This document shows positions 1 through 6,222 of a stretch of DNA of 6,458 bases, piece by piece. Numbering within the stretch: position 1 is the first letter of the stretch; each line of letters opens with the position of its first letter. The stretch lies in contig DCGB01000073.1 of assembly GCA_002314515.1 (NCBI GenBank), forward strand, positions 13,984 to 20,441, in the 5' to 3' direction. Made by a program: the position numbers and the translations under genes. The notes under the pieces were generated by a model, which worked only from the letters and a program-made list of their open reading frames with translations, was not told where the DNA came from and ran no database searches. Origin of the DNA: Solobacterium sp. UBA1789 (lineage in GTDB: Bacteria > Bacillota_I > Bacilli_A > Erysipelotrichales > Erysipelotrichaceae).

Positions 1-44
1 TAAAAAAACAATATGCACAGATTCTTCATTATATAATTAATTAT

Positions 45-48
45 GAGG
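45..48 (+). promoter_or_regulatory. Ribosome binding site deciding the sortase start
   Basis: GAGG lies six bases before the ATG at 55. The in-frame ATG at 43, four codons upstream, has only AT-rich sequence before it and no Shine-Dalgarno match; this GAGG would fall inside its coding region. The site therefore favours 55 as the true start. Confidence 0.7.
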
Positions 49-54
49 CGACCT

Positions 55-927
55 ATGAAAAAGAAAATTATTCTATGTCTAGTCATTATCATTCTTGCCC
101 TCATTGGCATCATTTTTTCTTCATCATTAACCAATAATTATGAAGAAATCATTATTGAAAAACCAGCAGAAGAAAATGATGAAACAGAATATGCTGATAA
201 CAAATATAAACTGCTATGGGAAGAAAACTATCAGTATAACAGTGACTATGATGGCGAAATCATCTTTGAATCCGGTCTTCTTTCCCAGAGTTTTGTCTCA
301 GCCAAAAAAGCCCTGTCTTCCTATACTTTCTATACCTATAACAACAAGATTGTTACTGACTATGAAACCTGTGAAAGTGGTCCATGTTCATTGAATGATG
401 TCTATCTGAGAATGAATTATAAGGATATGTCCTATGATGCCGGTGGAACCTGCTTTATGGACTATCGCAATTCCCTTGACTACGATCAGAATATCATCAT
501 CTATGGACATCATTATTCCCAAAATCTTGATCCCGAAAGGCAACTCTTTTTTACTCCTTTGGAAAAACTGCTGTCTTTAGAAAACTATGAAAACAATAAA
601 TACATTACTTTAGTCACCAGAAATGGTATCAGAAGATATGAAATAGTCTATGTCTATACTTTTGATACCAGCAGTGAAGAACAATACAGCAGGCTCCAGT
701 TCTTCCGCACCACCTATGATATCGACTATGATGGTAATGAAGATCCGGGATATTATGATAAATATATAGAAAATGTTGAAGCAGTCAAGCTCTATGATAC
801 TGGTCTCAAATTACAGAATACCGATAATACTCTGACTCTTCAAACCTGTCTTGCTGATACAAGTAAAGGTGTTGAAATCATTGTTGCCAGAGAAATCGAA
901 AGACTGGAATATCAAAACAGTAAATAA
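55..927 (+). CDS. Class B-like sortase, membrane-anchored, with atypical active site
   Basis: Sortases are extracytoplasmic cysteine transpeptidases that cleave a sorting signal and attach surface proteins to the cell wall or to other pilins. The 290-residue product starts with a short basic tail and one hydrophobic segment (about residues 5-22), acting as a signal anchor. An acidic, Tyr-rich linker (about 27-66) follows, then the sortase barrel. Visible motifs are GGTCFMDYRN before the active site, YGHH with catalytic His at 152, a long insert between His and Cys typical of class B, and LTLQTC with catalytic Cys at 265. The Arg normally found just before the last strand is not there: alignment on KG.EIIVA puts Val273 in that place, and the nearest Arg is 279. 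Extra cysteines occur at 106, 111 and 133. No sorting-signal substrate is encoded nearby. The start at 55 rests on GAGG at 45-48; ATG 43 is the alternative. The family call is firm, the subclass less so. Confidence 0.88.
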   Translation: MKKKIILCLVIIILALIGIIFSSSLTNNYEEIIIEKPAEENDETEYADNKYKLLWEENYQYNSDYDGEIIFESGLLSQSFVSAKKALSSYTFYTYNNKIVTDYETCESGPCSLNDVYLRMNYKDMSYDAGGTCFMDYRNSLDYDQNIIIYGHHYSQNLDPERQLFFTPLEKLLSLENYENNKYITLVTRNGIRRYEIVYVYTFDTSSEEQYSRLQFFRTTYDIDYDGNEDPGYYDKYIENVEAVKLYDTGLKLQNTDNTLTLQTCLADTSKGVEIIVAREIERLEYQNSK

Positions 928-956
928 TTGACAATATACTCCTACAGGAGTATTTT
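928..956 (+). promoter_or_regulatory. Possible promoter after the sortase gene (weak)
   Basis: A perfect TTGACA (928-933) directly follows the sortase stop codon, and 17 bases later comes TATTTT (951-956), four of six matches to TATAAT. Transcription would begin near 963, just past the ATG at 960, so it could serve the helix-turn-helix gene but not that ATG. The -10 lies in the T-tract of a terminator, so it may be fortuitous. Confidence 0.2.
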
Positions 957-959
957 TTT
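936..959 (+). terminator. Rho-independent terminator of the sortase gene
   Basis: ATACTCC (936-942) and GGAGTAT (947-953) form a perfect 7-base stem closed by a TACA loop, followed by seven T's (953-959). It begins eight bases after the sortase stop codon. Its right arm also carries AGGAG, the only Shine-Dalgarno match for the ATG at 960. Confidence 0.8.
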
Positions 960-1169
960 ATGGAAAATAATATAATTATCTATCATGGTTCTAAAAACCG
1001 GATTGAAAAACCAGTTTATGGATATGGCAAACAATACAATGATTATGGTAAAGGTTTTTATTGTACCGAAAATATTGAAATGGCAAAAGAGTGGAGTGTT
1101 GGAAGCGGATGCCCTATCACGAAATGGATATTCGCCAGTTTTGTGATGCGCTATCTGAAATGTACATAG
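960..1169 (+). pseudogene. Truncated DUF3990-family gene remnant
   Basis: The first 47 or so codons resemble the N-terminus of DUF3990 proteins: IIIYHGS (His9) followed by a DYGKGFYCT block (Tyr34) and MAKEW. From family knowledge, full members are about 150 residues or more. Here the resemblance ends near codon 47, and the frame then runs through unrelated sequence to a stop, giving 69 residues. The YHGS and GKGFY blocks recall the His and Tyr motifs of PARP/diphtheria-type ADP-ribosyltransferases; that comparison is my inference. Any later catalytic acidic residue would be lost. The last 61 bases overlap the helix-turn-helix gene in another frame, suggesting a deletion joined the two. Its AGGAG (946-950, nine bases before the ATG) is inside the sortase terminator stem. 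It could still be translated as a short peptide, but a decaying gene is more likely. Confidence 0.6.
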
Positions 1170-1390
1170 AAAGAAAAACTCAGACCAATTTAAAATACAG
1201 GCGACTCCAGGCTGGAATTTCACAATCCCAGCTTGCCACCTACAGCGGAATACCTCTCAGGACAATACAGCAATATGAGCAGGGTCAAAAAAACATCAAC
1301 AAGGCAAACGCTGAATATCTGATTTCCCTGTCAAACGTCTTGTGTTGTGAGCCGGAATTACTGCTGGAATATGAAAATGACGAAGCCTAG
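1109..1390 (+). CDS. Small Xre-type helix-turn-helix protein, possibly 5'-truncated
   Basis: The 93-residue product has an N-terminal helical piece (DIRQFCDALSEMYIERK) and then a Cro/C1-type helix-turn-helix (about residues 30-85). Typical features are KYRRLQAGISQSQLA, a recognition helix around GIPLRTIQQYEQG, and a final helix ending ELLLE. It is likely a DNA-binding regulator, perhaps once the partner of the DUF3990 gene; target unknown. The start is uncertain. The frame opens at 1079, after a stop at 1076-1078, and GTG 1091, ATG 1109, ATG 1124 and ATG 1160 are all possible. None has a well-spaced Shine-Dalgarno sequence: GGAG at 1093-1096 is 12 bases from ATG 1109. The missing ribosome site fits a gene that lost its original 5' end. 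The stop codon lies in the loop of the shared terminator, and the gene converges on telA. Confidence 0.65.
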   Translation: MPYHEMDIRQFCDALSEMYIERKTQTNLKYRRLQAGISQSQLATYSGIPLRTIQQYEQGQKNINKANAEYLISLSNVLCCEPELLLEYENDEA

Positions 1391-1403
1391 CTTCGTCATT
1401 TTT
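1374..1403. terminator. Bidirectional terminator between the HTH gene and telA
   Basis: AAAATGACGAAG (1374-1385) is perfectly complementary to CTTCGTCATTTT (1391-1402). C1386-G1390 can extend the stem to 13 pairs with a CTA loop. On the plus strand the right arm runs into five T's (1399-1403); on the minus strand the far arm ends in TTTT. It serves both convergent genes. The helix-turn-helix stop codon (1388-1390) is in the loop, so that gene's last codons form the left arm. The telA stop is three bases outside the stem. Confidence 0.87.
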
Positions 1404-1405
1404 AG

Positions 1406-2572
1406 TTATTTATTGATATCGTTTTTAATACTGGTCAGCTTATCCTGAAGTTCAGTTTCAATTCTTCTGAGTTCAATCTGAGCAGCAGCCCGTTTTTCTC
1501 TACCTTCCTGCTGAATCTTCTGAACTTCTTCCAATGTTTCAATAAGCTTCTGATTTGTTTCAGTAAGAGTTTCAATTTCAACAATACCTCTTTCTGATTC
1601 CTTAGCTGTTTCAATAGTCGCAATCTTCAGATTTTCCGCATTCTGCTTCAACATCTTGTTGGTCATTTCTGAAACTTCATTCTGAGCCTTGATAGCTTCC
1701 TTGGAATGTGAGAGACCTAGGGCAATCAGCATCTGTGACTTCCATAGAGGAATTGTGTTGGTAATTGTTGATTGAATCTTTTCAACCATCATGGTGTCAT
1801 TATTCTGAACAAGACGAATCTGTGGACCCATTTGAACAGAAACCATTCTTGTCAGCTCCAGATCATATAATTTCTTTTCAAAACGATTGATCGCATTAGA
1901 CAAATCATTGGCAGCCTGAGCATCCTCAGGTAATCCGCTTTCTTCAGCCTTCTTTAAGGCAGCTGGCAGATCTTCATTTTTAATCTTATCCAGATGTTTA
2001 TAGCCGGCAAGAATATACATTGACAATTCCTTGAAGTTGCGAAGATTCTTTTCATACAACTGATCAAGTAAAGAAATATCTTTCATTAAAGTGATCTGAT
2101 GATCTTCAAGAATCTTGACAATCTTATCAACGTTCTTGGCTGCGCTGTCATATTTGTTTTTCAGATCATTGACCTTATTGGAACCCTTCTTAAAGATCTT
2201 CATTAAGCCGGTTTCTTCTTTTTCAATATCAAAACCCTTTAATTCAGATACCAGGTCCAATAAAACATCACCAACTTCATCCAGATCCTTGGTTCTGACA
2301 TTCTTCAGTGTCTGTTCGGAGAAATCGGCAACCTTATTCTGGGCAGCAGAACCATATTGCAGAATAATATTAGTCTGAGTAATATCGATCTGTTTGGCAA
2401 ATTCTTCAACCATCTGTTTTTCTTCTTCGGTTAAAGTACTGTCATCCAGACGTGCTTCTTTTACCTGTTCTTCAGTAATCTGCTGTTTTACTTCTTCGAC
2501 TGCTTCAGGCTTTTCTTCTTCAGCTTCCTGAGCCAGAGTCAGGACGATTTTATCTTCATTGTTTTCTGTCAT
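1406..2572 (-). CDS. TelA-family (toxic anion resistance) protein
   Basis: This 388-residue protein matches the TelA/KlaA family, named for plasmid tellurite resistance but widespread in Bacillota, where its biochemical role is poorly defined. After a very acidic N-terminus (about 1-55) it is almost wholly helical. The family core is clear: ILQYGSAAQNKVADFSE (70-86), the KKGSNKVNDLKNKYDSA region (128-144), and the signature R..SVQMGPQIRLVQ.ND with TIPLWKSQ (242-280). A long charged coiled coil (about 315-388) closes it. It has no signal peptide or membrane segment, so it is probably cytoplasmic. Length is normal for the family. AAGGAG (2582-2587) sits nine bases before the ATG. It is the last gene of the partition operon, 16 bases after the peptidase gene, and lacks the XpaC-type partner often found with it. 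Direct tellurite resistance is not implied. Confidence 0.9.
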   Translation of the reverse strand: MTENNEDKIVLTLAQEAEEEKPEAVEEVKQQITEEQVKEARLDDSTLTEEEKQMVEEFAKQIDITQTNIILQYGSAAQNKVADFSEQTLKNVRTKDLDEVGDVLLDLVSELKGFDIEKEETGLMKIFKKGSNKVNDLKNKYDSAAKNVDKIVKILEDHQITLMKDISLLDQLYEKNLRNFKELSMYILAGYKHLDKIKNEDLPAALKKAEESGLPEDAQAANDLSNAINRFEKKLYDLELTRMVSVQMGPQIRLVQNNDTMMVEKIQSTITNTIPLWKSQMLIALGLSHSKEAIKAQNEVSEMTNKMLKQNAENLKIATIETAKESERGIVEIETLTETNQKLIETLEEVQKIQQEGREKRAAAQIELRRIETELQDKLTSIKNDINK

Positions 2573-2588
2573 TTTCGTATTCTCCTTT

Positions 2589-3809
2589 TTATGGACGCTT
2601 GCGCATCAGATATTTATCCAGTTCTTCTTTGATATTTGCAGGAATCTCTTTCTTAACCGGAATGACTACCGCATTGGCCATCTGATCAACAAATTCAGTG
2701 ATAAAACTGATATCATCATCCAGGATGTCCTCTTTGACAAAAGAAGGTTCATCATAACGGCAATGAATAGGTGTTGTACCGGTAAAAGAGCCAAAAGACA
2801 TGGCTGGAATACCCTTGTCGGCAAATGGCGTTGAATCTGAAGAATAAACGCCCTGATAACTCTTAAGTGACTTTCCTTTAATCAAAGCCAGATAAGATAG
2901 ATAATCAACCAGCTTCATTTCGCTGCTGCAACATGCCAAGAAGTTGCCCATCTTGGAACCTATCATATCAATATTGATATTCAAGGCAATCTTAGACAGC
3001 TCTTCTTCGTGTTTATCGACAAAGGCCTTGGAGCCTAATAGTCCTCTTTCTTCACTGCCACATAAGACAAAAGTCAGGTTGTGCAAAGGTCTGTTTTTAA
3101 CAAAATATTCAATTAAGGCAATTATGCCAACACTGCCACTGGCATTATCCCAGGAACCCTTGGAAAGATAAGATGAATCATAATGAGCACAGCAGACAAT
3201 ATTCTGATCAGATTGGCCCTTGATTCTGGCAACAACATTATGTGATTCCATTGTCTTTTCCTGCTGCTTAATTGTCATTTCCAGCTTAACAGTCTTTTTG
3301 TTCATAAATGACATGACATCTTTTATATTGATCTGGAGAACTGGCAGTTTACCGATTTCCTGATGTATCTTTCTTAATTCCAGCTGCATGACATCCCTGT
3401 TGTCATCATATAAAAAACCATTAGAACAGATAACTGCCTTGGCTCCAGCCTCATAGATATCCTTATATGTCCAATAACGAAGGAAACCATCAATAATGAC
3501 AATCTTATCCTTACATTGAGCCAGCATAGCCTGGTCATTATTTCTAAATAAAATGGCTTCTCCAGTAAGCTTTTCACAATTGGCACAGCCAATATAGGCC
3601 AGACAGTTAATTTCTTTTTCATAAGGTTCAATGACCTTAAGACTGGCTTTTTCAATATCTGCTCCCTGAACCTCAAAGGCCTCAAGTTCACATTCAACAC
3701 CCAGGTTTCTGATAATATCCTGAAGATATTGGGCACACTTAAGTTCTTCTTCGGTACCACCAAAGCGTGTAAAAGACATTTTTTTGATAATATCCATTCG
3801 TTTTTTCAT
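2589..3809 (-). CDS. M28-family zinc metallopeptidase (aminopeptidase-like) with inserted PA-type domain
   Basis: M28 enzymes are di-zinc exopeptidases, usually aminopeptidases. All expected metal and catalytic positions are visible: HYD (His209, Asp211), bridging Asp221 in SWDNASGS, EE (catalytic Glu253 and ligand Glu254) in GSEERGLLGS, Asp281 in NIDMIG, and His349 in TPIHCRYDE. The N-terminal 60 residues start the catalytic fold (TEEELKCAQYLQD). Residues about 65-180 look like an inserted PA-type lid (KIVIIDGF, EAGAKAVICSNG). There is no signal peptide or membrane segment, and about a dozen cysteines are scattered along the chain, so the enzyme probably acts in the cytoplasm, unlike many M28 members. 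The start is firm: GGAGG (3818-3822) lies eight bases from the ATG, which directly abuts the parB stop codon. Substrate unknown. A link to chromosome partition is only suggested by the zero-gap junction. Confidence 0.9.
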   Translation of the reverse strand: MKKRMDIIKKMSFTRFGGTEEELKCAQYLQDIIRNLGVECELEAFEVQGADIEKASLKVIEPYEKEINCLAYIGCANCEKLTGEAILFRNNDQAMLAQCKDKIVIIDGFLRYWTYKDIYEAGAKAVICSNGFLYDDNRDVMQLELRKIHQEIGKLPVLQINIKDVMSFMNKKTVKLEMTIKQQEKTMESHNVVARIKGQSDQNIVCCAHYDSSYLSKGSWDNASGSVGIIALIEYFVKNRPLHNLTFVLCGSEERGLLGSKAFVDKHEEELSKIALNINIDMIGSKMGNFLACCSSEMKLVDYLSYLALIKGKSLKSYQGVYSSDSTPFADKGIPAMSFGSFTGTTPIHCRYDEPSFVKEDILDDDISFITEFVDQMANAVVIPVKKEIPANIKEELDKYLMRKRP

Positions 3810-4691
3810 TTAATCTTCCTCCAAAGCACCCATGGCTTCCAGAATACGATTGAGATCATCAGTATTATTAAAATGAATAGTAATTGCCTTATTGGAAAGC
3901 TCAACCCTGGTTGCTAATTTATTTGCCAGAGTATGGCGGACATTGGCAATAAAAGGATCTTCTTTCTTTTCCTTTTGTGGCTTTGGATCCTTTTTAGCCT
4001 TTTGAGCCAGCTTTTCAATTTCACGAACACTCAGATCATCATTAAGAACTTTTTGAGCCAGTTCTTTCTGTAATTCTTCGTCTTCAATATTAACTAAAGC
4101 ACGGGCATGACCAAAGCTTAACAGATTCTTATCCAGCATTTCTCTAATTTCAGCTGGTAACTTTAATAATCTTAAGATATTGGTAATATGGGTTCTTGAT
4201 TTACCTAAACGCTTGGCAAGTTCTTCCTGGGTATAATCAAGATTCTTAATTAATTTTTCATAGGCCTCTGCTTCTTCAATGACTGAGAGATCTTCTCTTT
4301 GAACATTTTCCAGAAGCGAAATTTCCATCATGGCCTTGTCATCAAAGTCCAGGACAATAGCGGGAATTTCCTTTAATTTTGCCAGTTTTGATGCTCTTAA
4401 ACGTCTTTCACCGGCAATCAGTTCATAACCGGAAATACTGGATTTGCGAACCAGAATCGGCTGAAAAACACCATGTTCCTTAATTGACAAAGAAAGCTCC
4501 TTGAGAGCTTCCTCATCAAAATGCTTACGTGGCTGATAGGGATTAGTACGAATTTCACTGATTTTTAAAAGACTGCTGTCACCCTTGATTTCACTATCAT
4601 TATTACTGGCGATATCATTGATTACTGAATCGATATCTTCACCAAAAATCGCTCCAAGTCCCTTTCCTAAACGCTTACTATTTCCTGCCAT
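3810..4691 (-). CDS. parB: Chromosome-partitioning protein ParB (Spo0J)
   Basis: ParB binds parS sites near the origin, uses CTP to close into a sliding clamp, spreads on DNA, loads condensin and stimulates ParA. The 293-residue protein has all parts in order: N-terminal ParA-activating motif RLGKGLGAIFG (7-17); CTP-binding domain with NPYQPR (50-55), GERRLRA (94-100) and ENVQRE (128-133); helix-turn-helix region TQEELAKRLGKSRTHITNILRLLKLP (154-179) followed by SFGHARAL (192-199); basic Lys/Pro linker (about 230-245); and C-terminal dimerisation domain (246-293). Arg166 and Gly194 fit parS-type rather than Noc-type specificity. The start at 4691 has an AAGGGG site and gives the canonical N-terminus. 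A TTG eight codons upstream (4715) is possible but would add residues overlapping parA. The gene begins one base after the parA stop and abuts the peptidase gene. Confidence 0.97.
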   Translation of the reverse strand: MAGNSKRLGKGLGAIFGEDIDSVINDIASNNDSEIKGDSSLLKISEIRTNPYQPRKHFDEEALKELSLSIKEHGVFQPILVRKSSISGYELIAGERRLRASKLAKLKEIPAIVLDFDDKAMMEISLLENVQREDLSVIEEAEAYEKLIKNLDYTQEELAKRLGKSRTHITNILRLLKLPAEIREMLDKNLLSFGHARALVNIEDEELQKELAQKVLNDDLSVREIEKLAQKAKKDPKPQKEKKEDPFIANVRHTLANKLATRVELSNKAITIHFNNTDDLNRILEAMGALEED

Positions 4692-4692
4692 T

Positions 4693-5466
4693 TTATTCCC
4701 CTTGATTATTTTCAATCAGTTCCTTTGTTAAGGCAACATAAGCTCTGGCACCTTCGGATTTCATATCATAATCAAAAATTGACTTGCCCAAAGACGGAGC
4801 TTCCGAGAGTTTGATATTGCGCGGAATCAGAGTCTTATAGGTCTTTTCCTTAAAGTGTCGACGAACTTCAGCTTCAACTTCTTTGCTTAAATTTGTACGA
4901 TTGTCATACATCGTCAAAAGAATACCTTCAATTTTCAAAGAAGGATTAAAGAGTTTCTGAACCAGTCTGATAGTCTGCAACAAGAGTGTAACACCCTCCA
5001 AAGCATAGTATTCACACTGAACCGGAATTAAAACACTATCAGCGGCCGTCAAAGCATTGGTATTCAATAAGCCCAATGAAGGTGGACAGTCGATGATAAT
5101 AAAATCATACTTATCTCTAATGGAATCGATGACTCCTTTAAGCATATGTTCACGATCTTTTTCAACATTTGCCAATTCCAGATCGGCACCAGCCAGATTG
5201 ATATTAGCTGGAATAATATCCAGTGGTGGACGCTTGAGACTGCGAACACAATTCTCAAAACCGACATCACTTAATAAGACATCATAAACCGTCAGATCCT
5301 TTAGTCCAACACGATGACCAATACCCTGGGTTGCATTACCCTGAGGGTCAAAGTCCACTATTAATACTTTCTTGTTCAAATAAGCCAAACCGGCTGCCAG
5401 ATTTATACTCGTCGTTGTCTTGCCAACACCACCCTTCTGGTTGGCGATTGCGATTACTTTTGCCAT
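4693..5466 (-). CDS. parA: Chromosome-partitioning ATPase ParA (Soj)
   Basis: This is a deviant Walker ATPase of the ParA/MinD superfamily. It binds DNA non-specifically as an ATP dimer, is triggered to hydrolyse ATP by ParB, and in Bacillota also influences DnaA. At 257 residues it is the short chromosomal Soj type with no N-terminal helix-turn-helix. Visible motifs are the P-loop KGGVGKTT with signature Lys11 and Lys16, the A' motif DFDPQGN (38-44), Walker B FIIIDCPPSLG (122-132), and the PRN.KLSEAPS block (215-225) near the DNA-binding surface. GAGG (5474-5477) lies seven bases before the ATG and overlaps the noc stop codon, so the two genes are probably translationally coupled. The parB start follows its stop by one base. 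Confidence 0.97.
   Translation of the reverse strand: MAKVIAIANQKGGVGKTTTSINLAAGLAYLNKKVLIVDFDPQGNATQGIGHRVGLKDLTVYDVLLSDVGFENCVRSLKRPPLDIIPANINLAGADLELANVEKDREHMLKGVIDSIRDKYDFIIIDCPPSLGLLNTNALTAADSVLIPVQCEYYALEGVTLLLQTIRLVQKLFNPSLKIEGILLTMYDNRTNLSKEVEAEVRRHFKEKTYKTLIPRNIKLSEAPSLGKSIFDYDMKSEGARAYVALTKELIENNQGE
4698..4703 (-). promoter_or_regulatory. Ribosome binding site deciding the parB start
   Basis: Read on the minus strand, AAGGGG sits six bases before the ATG at 4691 and lies within the last parA codons. It supports the ATG that yields MAGNSKRLGKGLG over the upstream in-frame TTG at 4715, which would place this site inside the coding region. Confidence 0.8.
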
Positions 5467-5475
5467 AACTTATCC

Positions 5476-6222
5476 TCACTTCTTAAACTTGATGGTTACT
5501 TTAATATTGTCGTTATATTCTGTTATCTGCAGATCAGAATCAATGCCGGATTTCCGGCACATTTCATAAGCCTGTTTAATCGTATTAATGCCAATTTGAA
5601 CATTATTGGAAACGCCACGACCAGCCGGTCTTTCATTGATAGCGGCAATATATTCTTCAGTCCGTGAAACATTATATTTACGATTGGTAATAACCAGAAA
5701 AGTCTCTTCCAGCTTTTCACTATCAACTTTTAATAGTGCTCTGGCATGTCTTTCAGTCAAAGTGCCATCAGAAATGGCATTTTTGACATATGCCGGCAAC
5801 TTCAGCAAACGCATCTTATTGGCAACAGTTGACTGCTTATAACCAAGTTTATTAGCCAGTTCAACCTGAGTCAGATTCTCAGAAACCATAATATGCTGCA
5901 TAGCCATGGCCTGTTCAATCGCATTAAGACCCTCTCTTTGCAGATTCTCAATCAAAGCCAGATTGGCACTTTCTTCATCAGACTTATCATAGATAATAGC
6001 ATCAATGCAGTCATAACCATTTAAAAGACAGGCACGATAACGTCTTTCACCAGCAATTAGCTCATAATGATCATCAATAACTCGAACACTTACCGGCTGT
6101 AATAGACCATTTTCCCTGATTGATTCGGCTAAACCCTGAATTGAATCATCATAAAAATCCAGACGAGGCTGGCTGCGATTGGGAACGATTTTTTTAATAT
6201 CAATTTTAATTACTTCACTCAT
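5476..6222 (-). CDS. noc: Nucleoid occlusion protein Noc (ParB paralogue), short N-terminus
   Basis: Noc is a ParB-like CTPase that binds its own sites (NBS) and, in Bacillus, tethers them to the membrane to stop Z-ring assembly over the nucleoid. The 248-residue product has NRSQPR (15-20), GERRYRA (58-64), ENLQRE (92-97), and a helix-turn-helix region LTQVELANKLGYKQSTVANK (117-136). Noc rather than ParB is indicated by QSTVANK, TERHARAL (156-163) and the C-terminal block QIGINTIKQAYEMCRKSGID (209-228), which matches the Noc dimerisation end. From memory, Bacillus Noc is about 283 residues. The shortfall is at the N-terminus, where the membrane-binding amphipathic helix should be, and in the linker before the C-terminal domain. 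An in-frame stop five codons upstream (6235-6237) excludes a longer start. The ATG overlaps the rsmG stop as ATGA. No strong ribosome site is visible, so coupling to rsmG is likely. Confidence 0.92.
   Translation of the reverse strand: MSEVIKIDIKKIVPNRSQPRLDFYDDSIQGLAESIRENGLLQPVSVRVIDDHYELIAGERRYRACLLNGYDCIDAIIYDKSDEESANLALIENLQREGLNAIEQAMAMQHIMVSENLTQVELANKLGYKQSTVANKMRLLKLPAYVKNAISDGTLTERHARALLKVDSEKLEETFLVITNRKYNVSRTEEYIAAINERPAGRGVSNNVQIGINTIKQAYEMCRKSGIDSDLQITEYNDNIKVTIKFKK

Noticed and set aside
32..37. TATAAT upstream of the sortase as a -10 box
   Set aside because: No recognisable -35 lies about 17 bases upstream, and transcription would begin near 44, directly on the ribosome site. 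In AT-rich DNA this is likely chance.
971..976. TATAAT after the sortase terminator as a promoter for the HTH gene
   Set aside because: The sequence 17 bases upstream (GAGTAT) is a poor -35, and the hexamer lies within the DUF3990 reading frame in AT-rich sequence.
942..1223. Minus-strand open frame of 93 codons opposite the DUF3990 remnant and HTH gene
   Set aside because: It has no recognisable family, and its strand would put the terminator hairpin inside its coding end. It is a shadow of the plus-strand genes.
4018..4027. TTTCACGAAC in parB as a parS site
   Set aside because: Only seven bases of one half match; the second half is absent.
4494..4510. AAGCTC / GAGCTT inverted repeat in parB
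   Set aside because: Six-base stem with a five-base loop inside a conserved coding region and no T-tract; no reason to call a terminator or operator.
4692..4715. Extended parB start at TTG 4715
   Set aside because: The ATG at 4691 has a well-placed AAGGGG and gives the canonical ParB N-terminus. The extension only overlaps parA.
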